Source: Pseudomonas sp. FP2196 (GTDB lineage Bacteria; Pseudomonadota; Gammaproteobacteria; Pseudomonadales; Pseudomonadaceae). From it: DNA of 64,000 nt. A model generated the notes under the pieces. That model had not been told where the DNA came from. It saw only the letters and a program-made list of their open reading frames with translations, and made no database searches. Below, piece after piece: positions 27,862 through 36,654 of the stretch; positions within the stretch are counted from its first letter, which is position 1, and every line of letters begins with the position of its first letter. The stretch spans positions 2,228,501-2,292,500 of the forward strand of contig NZ_CP117445.1 in assembly GCF_030687715.1 (NCBI RefSeq), written 5' to 3'. The translations under genes were made by a program, and so were the position numbers.

Positions 27862-29673
27862 ATGCCTGCATTTTCCCGCGTCACTTCGTTGCTCGACCAA
27901 GCGCAACGCGCCTTGCGATTGGTTTGGGGGACGTCGCGCGGTTTGTTTCTGGGCTTGGTGCTGGCGACATTGATTGCGGGTGTGCTGCCGGCACTCGCGG
28001 CATGGTTGGGGCAGCGGATTGTCGATGCAGTGGTCGCAGCCATGCAGTTGCATGCGCAGCAGGGTGATGCGCCGTTATGGCCGGTGTTGCGTTATGTGCT
28101 GCTGGAGGCGGGTGTGCTGGCGTTGCTGTCCGCTACACAACGGGCGTTGTCGGTGCAGCAGTCGTTGTTGCGGGTGCAGTTGGGGCAGAAGGTCAACACG
28201 TTGATTCTGGAGAAAGCTCAGACCCTGTCATTGGTGCAGTTCGAGAACTCCGAGTTCTACGACAAACTGGTGCGCGTGCGCCGCGAAGCCTCGACACGGC
28301 CACTGGCATTGGTCATGAAGTCGCTGGGGCTGATCCAGAACCTGATCATGCTGATCAGCTTCGGTGTGCTGCTGGTGCATTTTTCCCCGTGGGCATTGGT
28401 GCTGCTGGTGATCGGTGCGTTGCCGGTGTTCTTCGCCGAGGCGCATTTTTCCGGTGATGCCTTTCGGCTGTTCACCCGTCGCGCGCCGGAGAGTCGCCAG
28501 CAGAGTTACATCGAAACCCTGCTGTCCCACGAGGCCTACATCAAAGAGGTCAAGCTCTTCGGTTTCGCTCCGCTGCTGTTGCAACGCTATCGCGACACCT
28601 TCGCCAAACTTTATGCCGAAGACCGGCGACTGACATTACGTCGCGATAGTTGGGGGTTCGGTCTTGGCTTGCTGGGCACTGCGGCGTTCTACATGGCGTA
28701 CGCCTGGGTGGTGATCGATGCGGTGCATGGCAATATCAGCCTGGGCCAGATGACCATGTACCTGGTGCTGTTCAAACAGGGGCAAAGTGCAGTCAGTAGC
28801 AGTCTGAGCGCAATCAGTGGTTTGTACGAAGATGGCCTGTACCTGACGAGCCTTTATGAATACCTGGCCGAGCCGGTTCTCGCCGATAGCGGTCACCTGA
28901 CTGCCGGCGCGCGGCCGGGCGACGGGTTACGTTTCGAAAACGTCGGTTTCCGCTACCCCGGTGCGAGTCGTGCGGCGCTGCAAGGCATTGACCTGCGTCT
29001 GGTGCCGGGTAAAAGCATGGCGCTGGTCGGGGAGAACGGCTCCGGCAAAACTACCCTGATCAAGTTGCTGACTCGGCTCTACCGGCCCGATCAAGGACGG
29101 ATTCTGCTTGATGGCAGCGATTTGCAGGATTGGGAGGAAACCACATTACGGCAGCGCATTGGCGTGATTTTCCAGGATTACATCCGCTATCAGTTCAGCG
29201 TCGGTGAAAACATCGGCGTCGGCGACACGCTGGCGTTCAACGATGAACAGCGCTGGAAGGAGGCCGCTGCCGAAGGCATGGCGGCACCCTTTATCGAAGA
29301 ACTGGATCGGGGTTACGCGACACAACTGGGACGCTGGTTCGCCGGTGGTCAGGAGTTGTCTGGCGGGCAATGGCAGAAGATTGCCTTGTCCAGGGCCTAT
29401 ATGCGGCGTGATGCCGACGTCCTGATCCTCGATGAACCGACGTCAGCCCTTGACCCGGCAGCAGAGGCGGCAGTGTTCGAGCATTTCAGCCAACACACTG
29501 AAGGGCGCATGACCTTGCTGATCTCGCACCGCTTTTCCAGTGTGCGCAATGCTGACCACATCATTGTTCTGGAGCAGGGGCGGATACTCGAGCAGGGCGG
29601 CCACGAAGATCTGATCGCCGTTGCAGGGCATTACGCCCAACTGTTCGATTTGCAAGCCCGCGGCTATCGCTAG
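27862..29673 (+). CDS. ABC transporter, fused permease-ATPase
   Basis: 603 residues. The N-terminal half (about 20-320) has six predicted membrane helices of type IV ABC exporter fold. The C-terminal ATPase has Walker A GENGSGKTT (about residue 392), Q-loop FQDY, signature LSGGQWQK and Walker B VLILDEPTSALD, then the switch His in ISHRFS. This is a half-transporter that should work as a homodimer; a lipid, peptide or drug substrate cannot be assigned. It is not flanked by an adaptor or biosynthetic genes. Its last bases overlap the stop of the convergent hydrolase gene. Confidence 0.85.
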   Translation: MPAFSRVTSLLDQAQRALRLVWGTSRGLFLGLVLATLIAGVLPALAAWLGQRIVDAVVAAMQLHAQQGDAPLWPVLRYVLLEAGVLALLSATQRALSVQQSLLRVQLGQKVNTLILEKAQTLSLVQFENSEFYDKLVRVRREASTRPLALVMKSLGLIQNLIMLISFGVLLVHFSPWALVLLVIGALPVFFAEAHFSGDAFRLFTRRAPESRQQSYIETLLSHEAYIKEVKLFGFAPLLLQRYRDTFAKLYAEDRRLTLRRDSWGFGLGLLGTAAFYMAYAWVVIDAVHGNISLGQMTMYLVLFKQGQSAVSSSLSAISGLYEDGLYLTSLYEYLAEPVLADSGHLTAGARPGDGLRFENVGFRYPGASRAALQGIDLRLVPGKSMALVGENGSGKTTLIKLLTRLYRPDQGRILLDGSDLQDWEETTLRQRIGVIFQDYIRYQFSVGENIGVGDTLAFNDEQRWKEAAAEGMAAPFIEELDRGYATQLGRWFAGGQELSGGQWQKIALSRAYMRRDADVLILDEPTSALDPAAEAAVFEHFSQHTEGRMTLLISHRFSSVRNADHIIVLEQGRILEQGGHEDLIAVAGHYAQLFDLQARGYR

Positions 29674-30614
29674 GAGTCCCGTGCGCGGCGCAGTGTCGCT
29701 GGCCCGGCAATCCGCGGAGCAGGTTTGGTCTGCATCAACGCATCGATTGCCTTGCGATAATTCTGCCCACCCAACGCCATGCTGTTGTTGTGCGTGGCGC
29801 CCGGTACCAGCAGCAGGCGCTTGGGTTGTTGCGCGGCGTTGAACAGTTGCTCACTGAAGCGCGACGGCACAAAAGCATCTGCCAGACCATGCACCACCAG
29901 CAGCGGCATATGAATATCGGCGATCTTGTCGATGGAATCGAATTTCTGCGACAGCAGCCAGCGCACCGGTAGCGAGGTGTTGGCCACGGCGGCAGCGACA
30001 TCCGCCAGCGACGTGAACGTCGACTCGATCACCAGACCGCGCACCGGTAGTGGCGAGTGATTGCGGGCGGCGTCCTGACCGAGTTCGGCCGCCAGATCGA
30101 TCGCCACAGCGCCCCCGAGGGAGTGACCGTAAATCAGGCGTTTTCGCGGATCCGGTTGCAGCAGTTTGAAACGCTCCCAAGCCACGCGGGCATCTTCGTA
30201 AACGCTGCTTTCCGACGGCAGATCACCCTTGCTCTTGCCGAACCCCCGGTAATCGATGGCCAGCACCGAGTAGCCCGCCGCGCGCAATTGCTCGATGCGG
30301 AACAACTGCCCGGTGAGGTTCCAGCGCACGCCATGCAGATAGAGAATCGCCGGGGCATTGGCTTTTTCCGCCGGCCACCACCAGGCATGAATGTTTTGCC
30401 CGGCCTCGAAGCTCTTCGGTTGCAGATCGAGTTCCTGCACGCTGCCGGGCAGGCCGCGATACCAGCCGGCCGTGCCCGGTTCGATGCGAAACAGCAGTTT
30501 GCGTTCGGTATGTTCCAGCACGGCACAACTCGTCGGCACGCCGATAATCAAAGCGGCCATGCAGGCAAACGCCAAGCGGCGACGGCGCAGACGAGTCATG
30601 AAGGAAAGGAACAT
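29670..30614 (-). CDS. alpha/beta hydrolase, membrane anchored
   Basis: About 314 residues. A basic N-terminus and one hydrophobic segment (about residues 13-28, ACMAALIIGVPTSC) look like a signal anchor or lipoprotein signal. The hydrolase domain has YLHG after strand 3, the nucleophile elbow GHSLGG (about residue 160), Asp in VHGLADAFVP and His in GATHNNS. Similar BEM46/YqkD-type proteins are serine hydrolases of unknown substrate. The start is uncertain: candidates at 30614 and 30599 lack strong ribosome sites. Confidence 0.75.
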   Translation of the reverse strand: MFLSFMTRLRRRRLAFACMAALIIGVPTSCAVLEHTERKLLFRIEPGTAGWYRGLPGSVQELDLQPKSFEAGQNIHAWWWPAEKANAPAILYLHGVRWNLTGQLFRIEQLRAAGYSVLAIDYRGFGKSKGDLPSESSVYEDARVAWERFKLLQPDPRKRLIYGHSLGGAVAIDLAAELGQDAARNHSPLPVRGLVIESTFTSLADVAAAVANTSLPVRWLLSQKFDSIDKIADIHMPLLVVHGLADAFVPSRFSEQLFNAAQQPKRLLLVPGATHNNSMALGGQNYRKAIDALMQTKPAPRIAGPATLRRARDS

Positions 30615-30726
30615 TAAACGTTTCACCACGGCGCAGACAAAGAACGCTTTTTACCAGATGCCTCGGCCTGCGCGCGATAATTTCGACCATCGTGCATGTG
30701 CAACGATTACAAAATGCTGCAGCGGT

Positions 30727-31725
30727 TCAATCGACCCGCAGCACAATCTTGCCGATATGGTCGCCGGCTTCCATGTGCGCATGGGCCTGCGCCGCGTCGG
30801 TGAGTGAGTAAATCTTGTCGATCATCGGGAGGCAGCGTCCGGCGTTCAGTGCTGGCCAAACGTGCTCGCGCAGGGCATCGGCGATGGCGGCCTTCTCTGC
30901 AGCGGTTCGCGCACGCAGCAGCGAACCGGTGACCACGGCGCGCTTGCCGAGGATTGCCAGCAGATCCACGTCGTTGGCCTTGGCGCCGCCCAGAAAACCG
31001 AGCATCACCAACCGCCCGTCCATCGCCAGGGCGCTGACGTTATCGTTGAGGTACGAGCCGCCCATGATGTCGAGGATCACATTCACACCCTGGCCAGCGG
31101 TTTTCTCGGCGATGACTTCAATAAATTTTTGATCGCGATAGTTGATCGCCTCGCCACCCAGCTCACGGATCGCCGCACATTTTTCAGGGCTGCCGGCGGT
31201 GGCGAAGGCTTCGATGCCAAATTCGCGGCAGAGCATCAGCGCGGTGGTGCCAATACCGCTGGTGCCGCCGTGAATCAATACACGTTGCCCACGGCTGGCG
31301 CCGCCGAGGCCGAACAGATTGGCCCATACGGTAAAGAAGGTTTCCGGGATCGCGGCGGCGTGCACCCAGTCGAGGCCATCGGGAATTGGCAAAGTCTGAC
31401 CCGCCGGGACTGTGCAATATTCGGCATACCCGCCGCCATTGGTCAGCGCACAAACCTTGTCGCCCACAGCAAACTGGCTGACGCCGGGACCGAGCGCGAC
31501 CACTTCACCCGCGACTTCCAGACCGGGAATCGGGTTCATGCCGGGCTTCATCGGATATTTGCCGGCACGCTGCAAGGCGTCCGGGCGGTTGATGCCAGCG
31601 GCGTGTACGCGTATCAGCACTTCACCTGCTGCGGCCACGGGTAGCGGCACGCGTTTGGCTTGCAGGACATCAGGGCCGCCGGGTTCAGTGATTTCGATTC
31701 GGGTCATTTCGTTGGGTAAAGACAT
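30727..31725 (-). CDS. NAD(P)H-quinone oxidoreductase, zinc-independent MDR family
   Basis: 332 residues of the medium-chain dehydrogenase/reductase fold. GINRPDALQRAGKYP near residue 50 and the Rossmann motif HGGTSGIGTTALML (about residue 150) are typical of the PIG3/QOR subgroup, which lacks the zinc ligands of alcohol dehydrogenases. It reduces quinones or enals with NADPH. The start at 31725 follows CAGGAA by 6 nt. It is 61 nt downstream of the MFS gene on the same strand and may share its transcript. Confidence 0.88.
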   Translation of the reverse strand: MSLPNEMTRIEITEPGGPDVLQAKRVPLPVAAAGEVLIRVHAAGINRPDALQRAGKYPMKPGMNPIPGLEVAGEVVALGPGVSQFAVGDKVCALTNGGGYAEYCTVPAGQTLPIPDGLDWVHAAAIPETFFTVWANLFGLGGASRGQRVLIHGGTSGIGTTALMLCREFGIEAFATAGSPEKCAAIRELGGEAINYRDQKFIEVIAEKTAGQGVNVILDIMGGSYLNDNVSALAMDGRLVMLGFLGGAKANDVDLLAILGKRAVVTGSLLRARTAAEKAAIADALREHVWPALNAGRCLPMIDKIYSLTDAAQAHAHMEAGDHIGKIVLRVD

Positions 31726-31786
31726 GTCGATTCCTGTTGCTAGAGGTTCTGTAGATCGGAGCACGGCCCGCAGGCAATGATTCCCT

Positions 31787-32977
31787 TCAATTTGCGCAGC
31801 AGCGTTGTTCAGTCGAAGAGGGCAGCCATTTCAGGGCCTGCTCCAGCAAAAGCGCCACTGCAATCGCGCCGGCGGCGATCACGAACAGCAATGCATGATG
31901 GCCGCCCGTGGCATTGAATAACGCCGAATAGGCAAACCCGGCCAGCGCCTGAAACGTGGCAAACGAAACGGTGGCGCGGCTCCAGGCGATTTGCTGGCGA
32001 TGATGATCCGGCACCAGTTCATGCACGCGGGCCAAGGCCAATGGCACGATGCCGGGTGGGAATGAGCCGATGATTACCGCCAGCACGGCCAGCGCCATAA
32101 AGGATTGGGAAATCGCCAACAGCCCCAGCGCAATCGCCTGCACCACCAATACCAGCCGAATGCCCATCCGCGCGCCAAGCCGATCCGCCAGAAAGCCATA
32201 ACTCACCGGCCCTACGATTGCACCCAGGCCATACATGACCCACACCAGCGCGCCGATATGCGCGCCGGCACCTAGTCCGCGAGCCACGTAATCCACCAGG
32301 AACACCATGGCCGGCACCAAACCTGCGGCCATAAACGCATATTGGGCGAACAGCAAATAGACGGCGTTCGGTGTTGGTTCAACTGCCGCAACCTCGTGGG
32401 TCGCAGTCGGGTGCGGTAGATCAGAGGGCCAGCCAAACCAGCTCAGTGCCGTCAGCAAAAACGACAATCCGCCCAGCCCCAACCAGGTGGCTTGCAGGCC
32501 AAGGCTCAACAGCGGCGGCACGATTGTCCCGGAACCGGCAATCCCCAGACCGATGCCCAGAAAAATCGCTCCACTGGCCAGCCCTTTGCGGGACGCTGGC
32601 ACATGAGGCAGTACGGTCGCTGCCACCAGCACCATGATCGCGCCACCCGTAATCCCCGAGAGCAAGCGCCAGCCAAAGAACCAACTGACTGATATCGGAA
32701 ACGCACAGGCAAAAAACGCTGCGGTGACCAGCAGCATCATGAGCCGCAGGGCGTTTTTATTGCCGAGTTGCCGCGCTATCGGTCGGCCGAGCAGGGCGCC
32801 GATCAGGTAGCCGACCAGATTGGCCGCGCCGAGGTAGACGACATCGTTGGCGGAAAACCACTGCGCCTGAATCAGCGAGGGAATCAGCGGTGTGTAGGCA
32901 AAACGCGCCAGGCCAATGCTGACCAGGCTGGCGCAGAGTCCCGCGAAGATCGGTAACGCTGAGGTTGATGTACGCAT
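31787..32977 (-). CDS. YbfB/YjiJ-family MFS transporter
   Basis: 396 residues with twelve predicted membrane helices. The N-terminus (GLARFAYTPLIPSLI) and the GYLIGALLGRPIAR helix 2-3 loop are characteristic of YbfB/YjiJ MFS proteins, whose substrates are mostly unknown. It is transcribed divergently from a LysR gene across a 111-bp gap, the usual arrangement for a regulator controlling its neighbour. The quinone oxidoreductase gene follows on the same strand. Confidence 0.85.
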   Translation of the reverse strand: MRTSTSALPIFAGLCASLVSIGLARFAYTPLIPSLIQAQWFSANDVVYLGAANLVGYLIGALLGRPIARQLGNKNALRLMMLLVTAAFFACAFPISVSWFFGWRLLSGITGGAIMVLVAATVLPHVPASRKGLASGAIFLGIGLGIAGSGTIVPPLLSLGLQATWLGLGGLSFLLTALSWFGWPSDLPHPTATHEVAAVEPTPNAVYLLFAQYAFMAAGLVPAMVFLVDYVARGLGAGAHIGALVWVMYGLGAIVGPVSYGFLADRLGARMGIRLVLVVQAIALGLLAISQSFMALAVLAVIIGSFPPGIVPLALARVHELVPDHHRQQIAWSRATVSFATFQALAGFAYSALFNATGGHHALLFVIAAGAIAVALLLEQALKWLPSSTEQRCCAN

Positions 32978-33088
32978 GACAGCAATCCTGAGGAAGGTTT
33001 ATGGCGCTTAGCATATCGGCTATCTTTGCTGCGTTAATGCAGCGATTTGGTTTTCTAGTGATGCAGATTTGCATCGAGTGGGGACAGG

Positions 33089-33964
33089 ATGAATTGGGAT
33101 GATGCACGGGTCTTTCTCGCGGTATGTCGGGAGTCGACATTACGCGGCGCGGCGCGGGTACTGGGCGTGGATCAGGCCACCGTCGGGCGACGGATCACGG
33201 CGCTGGAAAAGTCCCTGAGCGCGACGTTGTTCCTGCGCACGTCCGACGGTTATGCGCTGACGGCGGTCGGCGAAGCAGCGTTCAAAAGCGTTGAGAAAAT
33301 GGAACATTCAGCGCTGGAGCTGGAACGGCAGATTCAGGGTCTGGATGATCGCCTGACCGGTATCGTGCGTGTCAGCACCACCGATTCGCTGGCCATCGAC
33401 TTCCTGATCCCGGCCATTGCCCGTCTGCACGAGCAACACCCTGACGTGCGCGTGCAACTGGATGCCTCCACGCAGATCCTCAGCCTGGCCAAGCGCGAGG
33501 CGGACATCGCCGTGCGCAACACCCGACCAGACAATCCCGATCTGATCGCGCGGCGGATTGCGCGCTGGCCAGTGGGATTGTTCGCGTCACAGGCGTACAT
33601 CGATGCCAAGGGCATCCCACCGCAGGGCGCGGCGTTCGAAGGCCATGACCTGGTGGTCTACCAGCCGTATTTGCAGACGAACAAAGACATGACGTTGGTT
33701 TCCGAGCCACTGCATCGCGGGCGGATTGTCGCCAGCCTGAGCTCCAGTCTGTTGGTGCGCCGCTCGATTGCGGCGGGTCTGGGCGTAGGGGAAATTCCGG
33801 TGTATATGGGCGAGCGTGACGGCCTGGTCAGGCTCTGGCCGGAGCGCAATCGCCCGCAACCGTATGAGGTGTGGCTGGTGACCCACGCGGACTTGCGCCA
33901 CACCGCGCGGGTCAGGGCGGTGATTGAACAGATTGTCGAGGCATTTGCACTGGAGAATGAGTGA
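33089..33964 (+). CDS. LysR-family regulator
   Basis: 291 residues. The N-terminal winged helix (MNWDDARVFLAVCRESTLRGAARVLGVDQATVGRRI) and a substrate-binding domain (about 90-290) are clear. The variant WDDARVFLAV with VDQATVGRRI belongs to the group often found divergent from MFS or glutathione-related genes. It probably controls the divergent MFS/oxidoreductase pair; the shared 111-bp region would contain its operators, but no T-N11-A site was singled out. Confidence 0.9.
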   Translation: MNWDDARVFLAVCRESTLRGAARVLGVDQATVGRRITALEKSLSATLFLRTSDGYALTAVGEAAFKSVEKMEHSALELERQIQGLDDRLTGIVRVSTTDSLAIDFLIPAIARLHEQHPDVRVQLDASTQILSLAKREADIAVRNTRPDNPDLIARRIARWPVGLFASQAYIDAKGIPPQGAAFEGHDLVVYQPYLQTNKDMTLVSEPLHRGRIVASLSSSLLVRRSIAAGLGVGEIPVYMGERDGLVRLWPERNRPQPYEVWLVTHADLRHTARVRAVIEQIVEAFALENE

Positions 33965-34145
33965 CGGCTTAAAGCGCTTTGGAGAAGCTACGTCGACTGA
34001 CGAAACGCCCTACATCCACAGCAGAATCTGCCGGCTTGTGGGCTTGGGACGCCAGCCCTATTGTTGATGCAGCACACAGCGCCAGCAGTCGGGTTGTGAG
34101 TGATGCATCAGGGAAGGTATCGGTAACCCAAGGAAGGGGATCGGA

Positions 34146-34622
34146 TTGAGGGCCAGCGAATTCGAGCAATATCAAAGCACCGACACATTGAGCAAAGGTC
34201 GTAACACACAAGCCATGAACGCTATCAGCCGTGAAGAATTCAACGCCAGGATCGAGACCATTGAGGCAAGGATGGATGCGCGGGTCGAATCCGTGTCGGC
34301 GAAAATCGAGAGATTTCTGGATGTTCAGACCGAACGAGACAAGGCCCTGCTCGACCGCTACAACTCCATTTCTGCCAATGTGCAGCAAATCGCTCTGGAG
34401 TCAAAAGAGGCGGTCAGACAGACCTCGACCATCAAGGCGAATTATCGGGCCTCAACCGCTGTGTATTTCCTTGGAATCGTCGGCATCGTCGTGGCGACTT
34501 ACTACGCCAATCGAGCCAACGTCTATGTAGCGATTCAAACGACTTTGTCGGCGGTTCAAGCAGGTAAGGACACCCATCCGCCCAAACCTGCCGTATCGCC
34601 ATTACCGAGCACGCCACAATAA
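34146..34622 (+). CDS. coiled-coil membrane protein, hypothetical
   Basis: A charged helical region with repeating ARMDARV/AKIERF heptads (a coiled coil of about 70 residues) is followed by one membrane segment (AVYFLGIVGIVVATYYA) and a short proline-rich tail. Two starts are possible: a TTG at 34146 with AAGGGG about 6 nt upstream (158 residues), or an ATG at 34215 (135 residues) with poor spacing. Similar small tail-anchored coiled-coil proteins are common in Pseudomonas, with no known function. A terminator follows directly. Confidence 0.6.
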   Translation: MRASEFEQYQSTDTLSKGRNTQAMNAISREEFNARIETIEARMDARVESVSAKIERFLDVQTERDKALLDRYNSISANVQQIALESKEAVRQTSTIKANYRASTAVYFLGIVGIVVATYYANRANVYVAIQTTLSAVQAGKDTHPPKPAVSPLPSTPQ

Positions 34623-34624
34623 AA

Positions 34625-34654
34625 AACGGCCTTCAAATGAAGGCCGTTCTTGTG
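34625..34654 (+). terminator. intrinsic terminator
   Basis: Stem AACGGCCTTC/GAAGGCCGTT with a 4-nt loop and a short T-rich tail, between the coiled-coil gene and the convergent pirin gene. Confidence 0.75.
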
Positions 34655-34671
34655 GGCGTTGAAATCCTGAC

Positions 34672-35394
34672 TCATGGCATTTGCGGCAACTCCTGAGGCC
34701 GCAGATCAAACACCAATACCTCGGCATCCACGCCATTGCTCAAGGTCAGCGCCTGTTCCTCGCGAACCCGCACGCCGTCACCTTCCTGCAACAACTGGCC
34801 GTTGAGTTCAACGCTACCGCGTGCCACATGCACGTAGGCGTAACGGTTGGCCGGCAGCTCCAGAGTGGCACTCTCTTTGCCGTCGAACAGCCCGGCATAG
34901 ACTCGCGCATCCTGGCGCACTGTCAGCGAACCATCGCTACCGTCCGGCGAGATGATCAATTGCAGACGACCGCGTTTTTTCTGCGCGCTGAAGTGCTCCT
35001 GCTGGTAGCGCGGTTTGGCACCGCCGACCTCCGGCACAATCCAGATTTGCAGGAAGTGCACAGGCTTGGTGGCCGAATGGTTGAACTCACTGTGTGCCAC
35101 GCCGCTGCCGGCGCTCATCAGTTGTACGTCGCCGGGGCGGATCACCGAGCCGGTGCCCAAGGTGTCTTTATGTTCCAGCGCACCTTCAAGCACGTAGGAA
35201 AAGATCTCCATGTCGCGATGCGGGTGTTGGCCGAAACCTTTACCAGCGGCAACGCGGTCATCGTTGATGACCAGCAGGTCGGAAAAACCCTGTTCACGCG
35301 GATCGCGGTAGCTGGCAAAGGAAAAGGTGTGGAACGACTTCAACCAGCCATGATTGGCGAGGCCACGATCGGAGGCTTTGCGAAGAGTCAGCAT
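34672..35394 (-). CDS. pirin-family bicupin protein
   Basis: 240 residues. The N-terminal cupin carries the metal-binding HPHRDMEIFSYVLEG and later GVAHSEFNH, and the C-terminal half is a second, degenerate cupin. This matches YhhW-type pirins, which have quercetin 2,3-dioxygenase activity in vitro. The physiological substrate is unknown. The ATG at 35394 has AGGAG about 9 nt upstream (GGGGAGATTTCATC). It lies divergent from the GlxA-type regulator, with 219 bp between them. Confidence 0.88.
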   Translation of the reverse strand: MLTLRKASDRGLANHGWLKSFHTFSFASYRDPREQGFSDLLVINDDRVAAGKGFGQHPHRDMEIFSYVLEGALEHKDTLGTGSVIRPGDVQLMSAGSGVAHSEFNHSATKPVHFLQIWIVPEVGGAKPRYQQEHFSAQKKRGRLQLIISPDGSDGSLTVRQDARVYAGLFDGKESATLELPANRYAYVHVARGSVELNGQLLQEGDGVRVREEQALTLSNGVDAEVLVFDLRPQELPQMP

Positions 35395-35613
35395 GATGAA
35401 ATCTCCTGGGGGGACGTGAATTCGTCCGAGTGAGGAGAAGGTTACTGTTTACTCTTCAAGGCAATAAGTAGATGGAAATTGAAATACTGTCCCGTTTTGG
35501 TTGACAGTTGTGTGCAGTCGATCACGTATTTTTTCCGACGACTGCGCCGTAGTTGGCCATAATGCTCAGCCTGTCTTGTCCGTTTACCCTTCTTTATCAG
35601 TGATGTTTACCCC

Positions 35614-36564
35614 ATGAAAACCGTGGCAATGGTGTTGTTCCCCGACTTTCTTCTGCTCGATATGGCTGGGCCGCTGGAGGTGTTTTCGGTGGCCAATCGC
35701 TATTTGAAACCGGAGTTGCACTATCAATTGACCACCCTTGGCACCGAGCGCGGCCCGTTACGGGCATCCAATGGTGTGCTGGTACACACCGACCGGCATA
35801 TAGAAGAAGCCCCTGAGCGCTACGACTTGCTGCTGGTGCCGGGAGGGCCGGGGGCTTACAACGAAAGACACCCGGCGCTGCTTGCCTGGCTGAAAGCGGC
35901 CGTACCCTGTGCCGAGCGATACGGTTCGATCTGCACTGGCGCCTTCGTGCTCGGACATGCGGGGTTGCTCGACGGCTATCGGGTGACTACCCACTGGAAC
36001 TACACCGAACGCCTGATCAAGGCATTCCCTAAGGCTAGCGTCGCAACCGATCAGATTTTCATCGAGGATCGCAATCTGATCACCTCTGGCGGCGTCACGG
36101 CCGGTATCGACATGGCGTTGGCGCTGGTCGCCCAGGATCACGGCAAGAAGCTGGCCCAAGACGTTGCGAAAGTGTTGCTGGTCGTGATGAAGCGTCAGGG
36201 CGGACAGGCGCAATTCAGCCCTTTGATGGCAGCGGTCGCCCCTCTGGAAACACCGGTCACCCGAGTACAGAATTACGTGCTGGAGCACCTCGACGAAGCT
36301 TTCAGCGTCGAGCGCATGGCTGGGTTGGCCAACATGAGTGCGCGGCACTTTGCGCGGATTTTTACACGCGACATCAATATGACACCGATGGAGTTCCTGC
36401 AAAGTGCACGCATCGACTGCGCACGAAATCTGCTGGAAACCACTGATTTGCCTTTAAAAACCGTGGCCTACAAGAGCGGTTTTGGCAGTGTGCGGCACAT
36501 GCGCCTGTTGTTTGCTGAAAAACTCGGCCTCACCCCTGTGCAGTACCGCGAACAGTTCAGCTAG
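35614..36564 (+). CDS. GlxA-type AraC regulator with DJ-1/PfpI domain
   Basis: 316 residues. The N-terminal DJ-1/PfpI-like domain (about 1-190) has the nucleophile elbow region SICTGAFVLGHAGLLDG, and the C-terminal AraC-type double helix-turn-helix (about 215-312) contains ARHFARIFTRD and the closing SGFGSVRHMRLLF. Such proteins sense small metabolites, for example choline, carnitine or arginine derivatives, in pseudomonads. The ligand here cannot be deduced. It is divergent from the pirin gene, which may be its target. Confidence 0.9.
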   Translation: MKTVAMVLFPDFLLLDMAGPLEVFSVANRYLKPELHYQLTTLGTERGPLRASNGVLVHTDRHIEEAPERYDLLLVPGGPGAYNERHPALLAWLKAAVPCAERYGSICTGAFVLGHAGLLDGYRVTTHWNYTERLIKAFPKASVATDQIFIEDRNLITSGGVTAGIDMALALVAQDHGKKLAQDVAKVLLVVMKRQGGQAQFSPLMAAVAPLETPVTRVQNYVLEHLDEAFSVERMAGLANMSARHFARIFTRDINMTPMEFLQSARIDCARNLLETTDLPLKTVAYKSGFGSVRHMRLLFAEKLGLTPVQYREQFS

Positions 36565-36654
36565 AGCGGTTTTGTCCGTTACGCGCACCCGGATGTCCGT
36601 GATGCGCCCTGTACGGAGGTTGTGCCGTCATCGCAGGCTGCCAAGATAGTTGGC

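Noticed and set aside
33969..34388. Minus-strand frame of 139 codons after the LysR gene
   Set aside because: It overlaps the better supported coiled-coil gene on the plus strand and has no domain or ribosome site.
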